DNA from: Clostridia bacterium | GTDB lineage: Bacteria > Bacillota > Clostridia > Oscillospirales > Acutalibacteraceae | DNA: 64,000 nucleotides | Assembly: GCA_900767025.1 (NCBI GenBank) | Contig: CAAFXS010000011.1 | Location: forward strand, 1-64,000 | Reading direction: 5' to 3' | Part shown: positions 50,704 through 59,467 of the stretch, piece by piece | Numbering within the stretch: position 1 is the stretch's first letter | How the letters are laid out: the number at the start of each line of letters is the position of its first letter | Made by a program: the position numbers and the translations under genes | The notes under the pieces: generated by a model | Database searches by the model: none | Told to the model about the DNA's origin: nothing | Seen by the model: only the letters and a program-made list of their open reading frames with translations

Positions 50704-51374
50704 TGATAGCTCTTGAAAAAAGAATCGGCTACAAATTTAAAAATCAAAATTATCTTATGGAGGCTCTGACCCATTCCACCTTTGCTTACGAAAGGGATAA
50801 CGGTATGAAATGCAACGAGCGTCTTGAGTTTTTGGGCGATGCGGTTTTATCTGCAATTTCGGCAGAGTTTTTGTTTAACAAATATCCCGATATGCCCGAG
50901 GGTCAGCTTACAAAGCTCCGTGCATCTCTTGTATGTACCGAGAGCCTGAGCACCTTTGCACGAAAAATTGATTTGGGCAAGGCATTGCTTTTAGGCAAGG
51001 GCGAGGCCAACACAGGCGGAGCTGACCGCCCCTCAAATCTTGAAAACGCCTTTGAGGCGCTTATTGCCGCTATCTATCTTGACGGAGGTATGGAGTGCGC
51101 AAGGACCTTTGTGCTCGGCTTTCTTAACGAGGCGCTGGAAAGCCATAATATCAACTTTAAGGATTACAAAACAACTCTTCAGGAGGTTGTGCAGAAAAAT
51201 CCCGGTGAAAATGTCACCTATGTTTTAGTAGGCGAAAGCGGTCCCGACCATAACAAGGAATTTGTTATGGAGGTGCATCTTAACTCAAATGTAATCGGAG
51301 TAGGCAAGGGCAGGAGCAAAAAAAGCGCAGAACAGGCTGCCGCAAAGGAAGCATTGGAGCTGATGGGTTTATGA
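50703..51374 (+). CDS. rnc: Ribonuclease III
   Basis: This 223-residue enzyme has the signature NERLEFLGDAVL, a second acidic site FEALIAAIYLDGG and a C-terminal double-stranded RNA binding domain (about 152-221, with GKGRSKKSAEQAAAKEAL). It cuts rRNA precursors and structured mRNAs. It overlaps plsX by one base and the radical SAM gene by four bases. Confidence 0.98.
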   Translation: MIALEKRIGYKFKNQNYLMEALTHSTFAYERDNGMKCNERLEFLGDAVLSAISAEFLFNKYPDMPEGQLTKLRASLVCTESLSTFARKIDLGKALLLGKGEANTGGADRPSNLENAFEALIAAIYLDGGMECARTFVLGFLNEALESHNINFKDYKTTLQEVVQKNPGENVTYVLVGESGPDHNKEFVMEVHLNSNVIGVGKGRSKKSAEQAAAKEALELMGL

Positions 51375-52342
51375 AAAAAGGAAATATAAGCATTTTTGTT
51401 CCTCATCAGGGCTGTCCCTGCCAGTGCTCCTTCTGTAATCAGAAAACCATCACGGGTCAGACAAAAGCACCTGATAAAGAGGATGTTGTTAACGCAGTTG
51501 AAACTGCACTGAAAAAAAAGAATTTTGAATATGAAATAGCCTTTTTCGGCGGCTCCTTTACCGCTATTGAAAGGGATTATATGACCTCCCTTCTTGATGC
51601 GGCTTATCCCTATGTTAAAAGCGGACAGGTTAATGGCATACGCATTTCCACAAGACCCGATAGCATTGATGAGGAAATACTTGGACTCCTTAAAGGCTAC
51701 GGTGTTACTGCCATTGAGCTTGGGGCACAGAGCATGGATAACGGCGTCCTTGAGGCAAACAGACGGGGGCACACTGCAGAGGATGTTGTCAACGCATCAA
51801 ATCTTATTAAATCCTATGGCTTTGAGCTTGGACTCCAGATGATGACAGGTCTTTATACCGATACAAAGGAAAAATGTATTGAAACGGCTGAAAAGATAAT
51901 TGACCTTGAGCCACAGACCCTTCGTATTTATCCCACGGTTGTGCTTAAAGATACATATCTTGCCGAGCTTTATGAAAAAGAGCTTTACAAGCCACTTAAT
52001 GCCGATGAGTCGGCAGAGCTTTGTGCAAAGCTTGTTCCTATGTTTGAACAGGCAAAAATTAAAATAATCCGCCTTGGGCTTCATTCAAGCGAGGATATCA
52101 AAAGAAATATGATTGCCGGCGGCTTTCACGACAGCTTCGGCGAGCTTGTAAAATCAAGAATTATGGCGGACAAAATACTTGCCCTTCCGCCGGGGGATTA
52201 CCAGGTTTTTGTTAATCCCAAATCACTTTCAAAGCTTAAGGGCAACGGAAAAAGCAATATCTATCTCCTTATGGAAAGGGGATATAACATAAAAATAATC
52301 ACCGACAACGGTATGGCGGTTGATGAATTGAGGATTAAATAA
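51371..52342 (+). CDS. Elp3-like radical SAM protein without acetyltransferase domain
   Basis: This 323-residue protein begins FVPHQGCPCQCSFCNQKTITG, with a C-x3-C-x2-C radical SAM cluster site, then FFGGSFTAI and ELGAQSMDNGVL, matching the COG1243 Elp3-type core. The C-terminal acetyltransferase domain of true Elp3 is absent. It is fixed between rnc and smc in many Clostridia, but its substrate is not established; an RNA modification role would be inference. Overlaps: four bases with rnc, one with smc. Confidence 0.88.
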   Translation: MKKGNISIFVPHQGCPCQCSFCNQKTITGQTKAPDKEDVVNAVETALKKKNFEYEIAFFGGSFTAIERDYMTSLLDAAYPYVKSGQVNGIRISTRPDSIDEEILGLLKGYGVTAIELGAQSMDNGVLEANRRGHTAEDVVNASNLIKSYGFELGLQMMTGLYTDTKEKCIETAEKIIDLEPQTLRIYPTVVLKDTYLAELYEKELYKPLNADESAELCAKLVPMFEQAKIKIIRLGLHSSEDIKRNMIAGGFHDSFGELVKSRIMADKILALPPGDYQVFVNPKSLSKLKGNGKSNIYLLMERGYNIKIITDNGMAVDELRIK

Positions 52343-55300
52343 TGGTTTTAAGAACACTTGAAATGCAGGGCTTTAAGTCCTTTCCCGACAAAACGGAGCT
52401 GACCTTCGGCAAGGGTATAACTGCCGTTGTAGGTCCCAACGGTTCGGGCAAAAGTAATATATCCGACGCAGTTCGCTGGGTTTTAGGCGAAACAAGCACC
52501 AAGTCCCTGAGAGGCTCTAAAATGGAGGATGTTATCTTCGGCGGTACCTCCTCCCGTAAGGCTCTGGGCTTTGCGCAGGTTCAGCTTACCCTTGACAACA
52601 GCGACGGTACCCTTAAGGACAAGGGTGAAATTGTTACCGTTTGCCGCCGTTACTACCGTTCAGGCGAAAGCGAGTACAAAATTGACGGTGAAAATGTTCG
52701 CCGCCGTGATATTCACGAGCTGTTTATGGATACAGGCTTAGGCTCCGACGGCTATTCAATGGTAGGTCAGGGTAAAATCGACTCCATAATTTCACAAAAA
52801 AATGAGGACAGGCGCGAGCTTTTTGAAGAGGCGGCAGGTATATCCCTTTTCCGTCATAAAAGAACGGACGCTACCCGCAGGCTTGACCAGGCACAGGAAA
52901 ATCTTGTAAGACTCCTGGACATTTTAGGAGAGCTTGAAAGCCGTGTAGGTCCCCTTAAAGCCCAAAGCGAAAAGGCGGCTCGTTTCCTTGAACTGTCCCA
53001 GGAGAAAAAGACACTTGAAATCGGCGTGTGGATTAACAAAATCAACCGCTTTACAAATGAACTCCGTGAGCAGGAGCATAAGATAGATGCCGCCAACGCA
53101 TCTTATGAAATCTGCGAAAAAGAGCTTAGCGATATTGAAAAAGAGATTGAGGCAATTGCGGAGAAAACGCAAAAAATCAATCTTGAAATTGAGCAAATCA
53201 GGGCAGGCTCCAAGGCGTATGAGGACGAGGCTATCCGCAAGGACGGTGAGGCATCTGTCCTTGAGGCTAATTTACAGCATAATAACGAGACTATCGAAAG
53301 ATTTAAAAATGATATCGGTGAGGCGGACAGTACAAACACCTCTATTGACAGTCAGATTGAGGCAAAAAGGCTGATTATTGAAGAAAACGAAAAGAAGAGG
53401 GAAGAAAAGAAGGCACAGCTTCGTGCAGTCACCGACGAGATGGAAAGCCTTGTAAGCTCAAACGAAAAGTATTCAAAGCTCACCGTTGAGCTTAATCAAA
53501 GGATCACTGCTCTCACTCTTGAGCTTTCCGACTGTAAGGTTCAGTGCTCCCAGGCACTTTCATCTATTGAGGAAATCAACACACGCAGAGGCGTTGTTGA
53601 CAGCTCTATTGAATTGTGCCAAAACGAGGCTGAAAAGGCTCTCGGGCAGAAAAAAGAAAGTCAAGACAGGTTAGACGCATTACAGCAGAGAATTGACGAA
53701 AATAACAATTCTCTTTCGGGATACAGGCTCAAAGTTGAAAATAAAACCAAAAAGGCAGAGAAGATAAAAACCGATTTGGAAAAGGCAAATACAGAGCTTA
53801 TGCAAAAGCAGTCAAGGGCAAAAATGCTCCTTGACCTTGAAAAAAATATGGAGGGCTTTTCAGGTGCTGTTAAGGCGGTTATGAAGCAGGCACAGAGCAA
53901 GGCACTTTCAGGTATTCACGGCCCGTTGTCACAGCTTATTACCGTTGATAATGAGTATTCCGTGGCGGTGGAGGTTGCTCTGGGTGCCGCAATGCAGAAT
54001 ATCGTAACCACCAACGAGGCAGACGCCAAAAGAGCAATCTATTACCTTAAAAACAACAGGCTTGGCAGAGCAACATTTTTACCTGTTTCCGCCATTAAGC
54101 CGAGAACTCTTGATGAAAAAAATCTTGACGATAATTTAGGCTTTGTTGCAGTTGCCTCGGATTTGGTTGAATGCAAGGCTGAATACCGCGACATTGTTTC
54201 AAACCTGCTGGGCAGAGTTGTAATCGTTGATGATATGGACTGCGCCATCGGTATTTCAAAAAGATACGGCGGTCGCTTTAAGCTTGTTACCGTTGACGGT
54301 CAGGTTATTAATCCCGGCGGTTCAATGACAGGCGGCTCACAGTCAAAAAGCGCAGGCATACTTTCAAGAGCTAATCAGATTGAAGAGCTTAACGCACAGG
54401 CGGAAAAAATCAATGACCGGGTGCAGGAGCTTAAGGCACAGCTTAAAACCGCAGTTGAGGACGCTAATTATTCTGCTGCAGAGCTTCAGGGTGCAGAGGC
54501 AGACCTTCAGCAAGCCAAGGAGGAGCTTATTCGTGCACAGGGCGAGCACAGGCTGATTTGCGAAAAGCTTGACGCCGCACAGGCACAGGCTGACAGCCTT
54601 GTTGCCGAAAAGGAGAATGCATCACAAAGGATTTCCGCCCTTGAAAAAATTAATGCAGAGGGTCAGGAGAAGGTTAAGGAAATTGAAGAAAAAATCGCTT
54701 CGGCGGAAAAAGAGCTTGAGTTAACCTCCGGCAATGCCCGTGAGCTTATGGAAAAAAGAGAGCAGTACAGGCAGAAAAGCGAAGGCATTAACCTTGAGCT
54801 TGTTACCATAGCCAAGGATACCGAGGCGGCTAAAATCTCCATTGAGGAGCTTGAGCTCAGAAAGGATACTCAGTCTCACAGGGTTAAGTCCATCGAGGAG
54901 GAAATCAGAATTATTCAGGAGCGAAATCAGTCTCTGTTAACCTCGATTAAAGCTGTTAAGTCCGAGGCTGATGCCCTTCGTCAAAAGGCACAGGCATCGG
55001 ACGAAAATGCCTCAAATCAGATTGAGGAAAGAAATAATCTTGAAAAACGCTCCGGTGAGCTTAGAACCTTTGAAAAGAACAAGAGTCAGGAAAGAGAAAA
55101 GCTTTCAGGTGAGCTTGTAAGGCTTGACGAGCGCAAAATCGCAATGCGCAAGGAGTATGACGAGCTTAACGATATGCTCTTTGAACAGTACGAGCTGACA
55201 AAGCGTGAGGCAGAGGCACTTAATATTGAGATTGAAAATATGACCGAGGCTAAAAAACGCCTTCACGAAATTAAGGTTGCAATCAAGGGCTTAGGCTCAA

Positions 55301-55914
55301 TTAATGTTGGTGCAATCGAGGAATACAAGGAAGTGTCGGAAAGATACGAATTCCTTAAAGAGCAAATCGGCGATGTGGAAAAATCAAAGAGCGAGCTTAT
55401 GAAAATTATTGAGGATTTAACCGCATCAATGAGCGAAAAATTCCTTGAAAAGTTCAACAAAATCAACGAGGAGTTTAAGGTTTGCTTTGCCGATTTCTTC
55501 GGGGGCGGTAAGGGCGAAATCGTCCTTGAACAGCCGGATAACTGCCTTGAGTCACCTATTGAAATTAAAATTCAGCCACCGGGAAAGAGCGTTCAAAACA
55601 TCAACCTTTTCTCAGGCGGAGAAAAGTCACTTGCCGCAATGGCACTGCTTTTCAGCGTGCTTAAGGTTCAGCCTGCACCGTTTTGTATTTATGACGAGGT
55701 TGAAGCGGCGCTTGACGATGTTAATGTTGAGCGTTTTGCAAAATATATGCGCAGAATGACGGATAAAACACAGTTTATTTCAATTACCCACCGTCGCGGC
55801 ACAATGGAGGAGGCTGATGTCCTTTACGGTGTTACAATGCAGGAAAAGGGCGTATCAAAGCTTATCGAGCTTCAAACGGCAGAGCTTGCCGCAAAAATGG
55901 GTCTTGAAGAATAA
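52342..55914 (+). CDS. smc: Chromosome segregation protein SMC
   Basis: This 1190-residue ATPase has Walker A VGPNGSGKSNI at about 32-42, two long coiled coils (about 170-500 and 670-1020) around a hinge (about 510-650, with GFVAVASDLVE and GGSMTGGS), and the C-terminal signature LFSGGEKSLAAMA with Walker B YDEVEAALDD. With ScpA/ScpB (not in this window) it condenses and separates the origin regions. Its start overlaps the previous stop by one base. Normal length. Confidence 0.98.
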   Translation: MVLRTLEMQGFKSFPDKTELTFGKGITAVVGPNGSGKSNISDAVRWVLGETSTKSLRGSKMEDVIFGGTSSRKALGFAQVQLTLDNSDGTLKDKGEIVTVCRRYYRSGESEYKIDGENVRRRDIHELFMDTGLGSDGYSMVGQGKIDSIISQKNEDRRELFEEAAGISLFRHKRTDATRRLDQAQENLVRLLDILGELESRVGPLKAQSEKAARFLELSQEKKTLEIGVWINKINRFTNELREQEHKIDAANASYEICEKELSDIEKEIEAIAEKTQKINLEIEQIRAGSKAYEDEAIRKDGEASVLEANLQHNNETIERFKNDIGEADSTNTSIDSQIEAKRLIIEENEKKREEKKAQLRAVTDEMESLVSSNEKYSKLTVELNQRITALTLELSDCKVQCSQALSSIEEINTRRGVVDSSIELCQNEAEKALGQKKESQDRLDALQQRIDENNNSLSGYRLKVENKTKKAEKIKTDLEKANTELMQKQSRAKMLLDLEKNMEGFSGAVKAVMKQAQSKALSGIHGPLSQLITVDNEYSVAVEVALGAAMQNIVTTNEADAKRAIYYLKNNRLGRATFLPVSAIKPRTLDEKNLDDNLGFVAVASDLVECKAEYRDIVSNLLGRVVIVDDMDCAIGISKRYGGRFKLVTVDGQVINPGGSMTGGSQSKSAGILSRANQIEELNAQAEKINDRVQELKAQLKTAVEDANYSAAELQGAEADLQQAKEELIRAQGEHRLICEKLDAAQAQADSLVAEKENASQRISALEKINAEGQEKVKEIEEKIASAEKELELTSGNARELMEKREQYRQKSEGINLELVTIAKDTEAAKISIEELELRKDTQSHRVKSIEEEIRIIQERNQSLLTSIKAVKSEADALRQKAQASDENASNQIEERNNLEKRSGELRTFEKNKSQEREKLSGELVRLDERKIAMRKEYDELNDMLFEQYELTKREAEALNIEIENMTEAKKRLHEIKVAIKGLGSINVGAIEEYKEVSERYEFLKEQIGDVEKSKSELMKIIEDLTASMSEKFLEKFNKINEEFKVCFADFFGGGKGEIVLEQPDNCLESPIEIKIQPPGKSVQNINLFSGGEKSLAAMALLFSVLKVQPAPFCIYDEVEAALDDVNVERFAKYMRRMTDKTQFISITHRRGTMEEADVLYGVTMQEKGVSKLIELQTAELAAKMGLEE

Positions 55915-55932
55915 TTATAAGGAAGTGTTGAT

Positions 55933-56901
55933 ATGGGCATTTTTTCAATATTTAAAAAAGGTCTTAAAAAAACCAGGGACGAGGGCATAACTGCTCAAAT
56001 GGATGAGGTTATCGAGTCCTATGAGGAAATAACCGACGAGCTTTTTGACGAGCTTGAGGAAATACTTATTATGGGCGATGTGGGAATGCCCACCGCTGAA
56101 AGAATAATCCGTGACCTTAAAAGTAAAATAGAAAATGACAGGATTACCGATGTTAAGCAGGTAAGGGAAACAATGAAGGATATTGTTTCCGGTATAGTTT
56201 GGGGCGGTAGCTATTTAAGATTGCGTTCAAAGCCGTCAATTATCCTTATGATAGGCGTTAACGGCGTGGGCAAAACCACCACCATCGGCAAGCTTGCATT
56301 AAGGCTTAAGGAGCAGAACAGAAAGGTTATTTTAGGTGCCGCAGATACCTTCCGTGCCGCCGCCATTGAACAGCTTCAGGTATGGGCAGACAGAGCAGAT
56401 GTTGATTTAATTAAGCACGCAGAGGGCTCGGACCCTGCGGCAGTAGTCTATGACACTATTCAGGCAGGTAAAGCCAGGGGTGCCGATGTTATCATTATTG
56501 ATACCGCCGGCAGACTTCATAATAAGAAAAATCTTATGGACGAGCTTAACAAAATCAGCCGTGTTATTGATAGGGAACTGCCGGATGCCTCCAAGGAAAT
56601 CCTTCTTGTTCTCGACGCCACAACAGGTCAAAATGCCGTTAATCAGGCAAAGGACTTTAAAGAGGCGGCAGGTATCACAGGTATCGTGCTGACAAAGCTT
56701 GACGGCACTGCCAAGGGCGGAGTTGTCCTTGCTATCAATAATGAGCTTGATGTTCCCGTTAAATTCGTGGGCGTTGGCGAAAAAATCGACGATTTACAGC
56801 CCTTTGACGCAGACGCCTTTGCGGCAGGCCTATTTGATGCTAATATCCCCGATGATGATAAGGAAATTACAGATTTTATTACAAATGACAAAGAGGACTG
56901 A
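55933..56901 (+). CDS. ftsY: Signal recognition particle receptor FtsY
   Basis: This 322-residue protein has a short N-terminal region, the helical N domain (about 15-95) and a GTPase G domain with GVNGVGKTTTIGKLA, DTFRAAAIEQL, DTAGRLHNKKNLMDEL and TKLDGTAKGG. It docks the SRP-ribosome complex at the membrane. It lacks the long acidic A domain of E. coli. Ribosome binding site AAGGAAG, 18 bases after smc. Confidence 0.98.
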   Translation: MGIFSIFKKGLKKTRDEGITAQMDEVIESYEEITDELFDELEEILIMGDVGMPTAERIIRDLKSKIENDRITDVKQVRETMKDIVSGIVWGGSYLRLRSKPSIILMIGVNGVGKTTTIGKLALRLKEQNRKVILGAADTFRAAAIEQLQVWADRADVDLIKHAEGSDPAAVVYDTIQAGKARGADVIIIDTAGRLHNKKNLMDELNKISRVIDRELPDASKEILLVLDATTGQNAVNQAKDFKEAAGITGIVLTKLDGTAKGGVVLAINNELDVPVKFVGVGEKIDDLQPFDADAFAAGLFDANIPDDDKEITDFITNDKED

Positions 56902-56903
56902 TT

Positions 56904-57491
56904 ATGGATTTTATTCTTGCAACAAATAATATGAAAAAGCTTGCGGAGATGCAAAGAATATTGTCACCGCTCGGTATTAATGTTGTTACCGCAAAAATGC
57001 TTGGCATCACTCTTGAAGAGGTTGAGGAGGACGGAGATACCTTTGAGGCGAATGCAAAAATAAAAGCCCTTGCCGCCTGCCGTGAAACAGGTATGCCGGC
57101 AATAGCCGATGATTCAGGCTTGTGTGTTGATTATCTTGACGGCGCACCGGGTATTTTTTCCGCTCGCTTTGCAGGCGACCACGGCAATGACGAGCTCAAC
57201 AACGATTTACTGCTTGAAAAGCTCAGCGGTGTTCCCCTTGAAAAAAGAACGGCGCACTATGTCTGTGCAATCTGCTGTGTTTTCCCCGACGGAAAGGAAA
57301 TAACCGTTAGGGGTGAGTGTAACGGCGTTATCGGCTTTCAGCGTGACGGAAATGAAGGCTTTGGCTATGACCCTCTGTTTCTTGTTGACGGCAGGGCATT
57401 CGGCAGATATACTGCCCAGGAAAAGGACAAAATCAGTCACCGCGGCAACGCATTAAGACTTTTAACAAAGGAATTGGAGAAAATTATATGA
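56904..57491 (+). CDS. rdgB: XTP/dITP diphosphatase (RdgB/HAM1)
   Basis: This 195-residue enzyme starts MDFILATNNMKKLAEMQRIL and has ADDSGLCVDYLDGAPGIFSAR and FGYDPLF, typical of the family. It removes deaminated purine nucleotides from the pool. It begins two bases after ftsY and overlaps the next gene by four bases. Confidence 0.96.
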   Translation: MDFILATNNMKKLAEMQRILSPLGINVVTAKMLGITLEEVEEDGDTFEANAKIKALAACRETGMPAIADDSGLCVDYLDGAPGIFSARFAGDHGNDELNNDLLLEKLSGVPLEKRTAHYVCAICCVFPDGKEITVRGECNGVIGFQRDGNEGFGYDPLFLVDGRAFGRYTAQEKDKISHRGNALRLLTKELEKII

Positions 57492-57916
57492 CATCTAAAG
57501 AAAGAGCACAGTGGAGAGCAAAGGCAAACTCTCTTGAACCTGTTATTCAGCTTGGTAAGGAGGGTATCAGCGATAATCTGATTACTCAGATTGACGATAC
57601 TCTTGACGCAAGGGAGCTTATAAAAATCCGTGTTCATCTTGAAACCGCTCCCAAAACACCAAAGGAGCTGGCACAGGAGCTTGCGGCGGCACTTGATGCC
57701 GAGGTTATTCAGGTAATCGGCGGAATAATCGTGTTGTACCGTGAGGCTGATGAGGAAAGAATTGCCGAGAAAAAGAAAAAAAGAGGCTCCGGCAACGCCA
57801 AGGCAACCGCCAAGAAAAAGGTGAAAATCAAGGGTATGCGTCAAAGACAGCGTGAAAGGGAGGCAAAAAATCCCTATGCCGTTTATGACAGACCAAGGCG
57901 CGGCGGTAAAAAGTAA
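57488..57916 (+). CDS. yhbY: YhbY-family RNA-binding protein (CRM domain)
   Basis: A CRM domain of about 95 residues (LEPVIQLGKEGISDNLITQI...; GGIIVLYRE) is followed by an unusually long, highly basic tail (about 98-142, many Lys and Arg, KKKKRGSGN and RQRQREREAK). Family members bind pre-50S ribosomes. The tail is longer than in Bacillus YhbY (about 96 residues in total) and may add rRNA affinity. It overlaps rdgB by four bases; nadD follows after one base. Confidence 0.93.
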   Translation: MTSKERAQWRAKANSLEPVIQLGKEGISDNLITQIDDTLDARELIKIRVHLETAPKTPKELAQELAAALDAEVIQVIGGIIVLYREADEERIAEKKKKRGSGNAKATAKKKVKIKGMRQRQREREAKNPYAVYDRPRRGGKK

Positions 57917-57917
57917 T

Positions 57918-58517
57918 ATGAAAATAGGAATATTCGGCGGTGCATTTAACCCCGTTCATAACGGCCATATGAACTTGGCTGAAATATATTACAGGGGACT
58001 TGAGCTTGATAAGCTTATATTTATTCCCACTGCCAACCCTCCTCATAAGTCGGGCGAGGCGTTGGCGTCACAGCAGGACAGGCTTAATATGTTAAGCCTT
58101 GCCCTTGAGGGTACGCCCTATGAAATATCGCAGATTGAATTTCAGCGAAACGGTAAATCATATACATATGATACCCTTAAGGAGCTAAAAAAGCTTTATG
58201 CTGATGATACTCTGTATCTTATCATAGGTGCGGACCAGTTTTTGTCCTTTGACCGCTGGTACAGATATGAGGATATACTGAATATGGCAGTGCTTTGCAC
58301 CTGTGCCCGTGAGGACGAGGAGGAAAAGCAGAGGATTAAAGCCTTTGCCTCAAGGCTGAATTTGAGCGAGGATAATTATTATCTGTCAGGAGAGCCTGTG
58401 TTAAAGGTCAGCTCAAGCCAAATTCGTACGGGTATTATGAAGGTTGAGGATATTTCCTCATTACTGCCGAAAAAAGTTTTGGATTATATATTGGAAAAGG
58501 GAATTTATCGTGTATAA
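57918..58517 (+). CDS. nadD: Nicotinate-nucleotide adenylyltransferase NadD
   Basis: This 199-residue enzyme has GIFGGAFNPVHNGHM with the HxGH nucleotide site, IPTANPPHK and the ISSTxIR-like end SSSQIRTGI. It makes deamido-NAD from nicotinate mononucleotide. The frame extends upstream inside yhbY, but ATG 57918 matches the family start. The gene order yhbY-nadD-yqeK-rsfS is classic for Firmicutes. Confidence 0.97.
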   Translation: MKIGIFGGAFNPVHNGHMNLAEIYYRGLELDKLIFIPTANPPHKSGEALASQQDRLNMLSLALEGTPYEISQIEFQRNGKSYTYDTLKELKKLYADDTLYLIIGADQFLSFDRWYRYEDILNMAVLCTCAREDEEEKQRIKAFASRLNLSEDNYYLSGEPVLKVSSSQIRTGIMKVEDISSLLPKKVLDYILEKGIYRV

Positions 58518-59088
58518 TATTGATGAGTACAAAGCAATAATCAGGGAAAACCTAAGTGATTACCGCTACAATCATTCCCTCTGTGTTGCAGAAAGTGCCA
58601 AAGCTCTTGCAAGGCGTTACGGCGCAGATGAAAACAAGGCGGAGGCGGCAGGAATTCTCCACGATGTGTGCAAGGAAATGCCTGCGGAAAAGCAGCTTAT
58701 GCTTATTGAAAAGGTAGGTATGACACCGTCTGATGCCGATATGATGAGCAATAAGTTTTTTCATCAGCTTTCGGGTGCGGCATACGCAAGAGTGTTTTTT
58801 GGTATTGAGGATGAGGAGCTGCTGAATTCAATCCGCTATCATACCACCGGCAGAGAGGGTATGAGCCTTATGGAGCAGATTGTTTATCTTGCGGATTTCA
58901 TTTCTGCCGACAGGGATTACGATGATATTGACAAAATAAGAAAAGAAACGGAAAAGGGCTTGGAATACGGACTCCTTTACGGCTCTGCCTATACCATTAA
59001 ATCCACGGTGAAAAAGGGTAAATTCCTTCACCCTGACACAGTTAATGCTTATAACTGGTTTGTAAAAACCTATTTTAGTGAAAAGTAA
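58510..59088 (+). CDS. yqeK: YqeK-type HD-domain diadenosine tetraphosphatase
   Basis: This 192-residue HD protein has YRYNHSLCVAESAKALA, the HD pair in GILHDVCKEMP and HQLSGAAYA, RYHTTGREGMS and DFISADRDYDD. YqeK proteins split Ap4A symmetrically to ADP, lowering the alarmone. GTG 58510 overlaps nadD by eight bases and has GGAAAAGGG upstream; the open frame from 58444 is inside nadD. Confidence 0.95.
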   Translation: MYNIDEYKAIIRENLSDYRYNHSLCVAESAKALARRYGADENKAEAAGILHDVCKEMPAEKQLMLIEKVGMTPSDADMMSNKFFHQLSGAAYARVFFGIEDEELLNSIRYHTTGREGMSLMEQIVYLADFISADRDYDDIDKIRKETEKGLEYGLLYGSAYTIKSTVKKGKFLHPDTVNAYNWFVKTYFSEK

Positions 59089-59107
59089 TAAAAAGGAAAG
59101 TGTTTAT

Positions 59108-59461
59108 ATGGAAGCTATTGAAATTGTTAAAACCGCCGTTCAGGCTATCGACAGCAAGAAAGGCGAAAATATTGAGGTAATCGGCATCAGCGATTTAACC
59201 ATTCTTGCCGATTATTTCATAATTGCAACAGGCACAAGCACAACTCAGGTTAAGGCTCTTGCCGACGAGGTTGAGTACAAGCTTTCTCTAAAAGATGTTC
59301 AGCCCCATCATATCGAGGGCGAAAAAACACCTTGGGTTTGCCTTGATTACAACAGCGTTGTGGTTCATATATTCTATAAGGACCAGCGTGATTTTTACCG
59401 TCTTGAACGCCTGTGGGAGGACGGAGAAAAGCTTGATATTGCAGAATTTTTGGAGGATTAA
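59108..59461 (+). CDS. rsfS: Ribosomal silencing factor RsfS
   Basis: This 117-residue protein contains DLTILADYFIIATGTSTTQVKA and WVCLDYNSVVVHIF, hallmarks of the RsfS/Iojap family. It binds L14 on the 50S subunit and blocks subunit joining under starvation. ATG 59108 follows AAAAGGAAAG. leuS begins six bases after its stop. Confidence 0.96.
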   Translation: MEAIEIVKTAVQAIDSKKGENIEVIGISDLTILADYFIIATGTSTTQVKALADEVEYKLSLKDVQPHHIEGEKTPWVCLDYNSVVVHIFYKDQRDFYRLERLWEDGEKLDIAEFLED

Positions 59462-59467
59462 TATATT

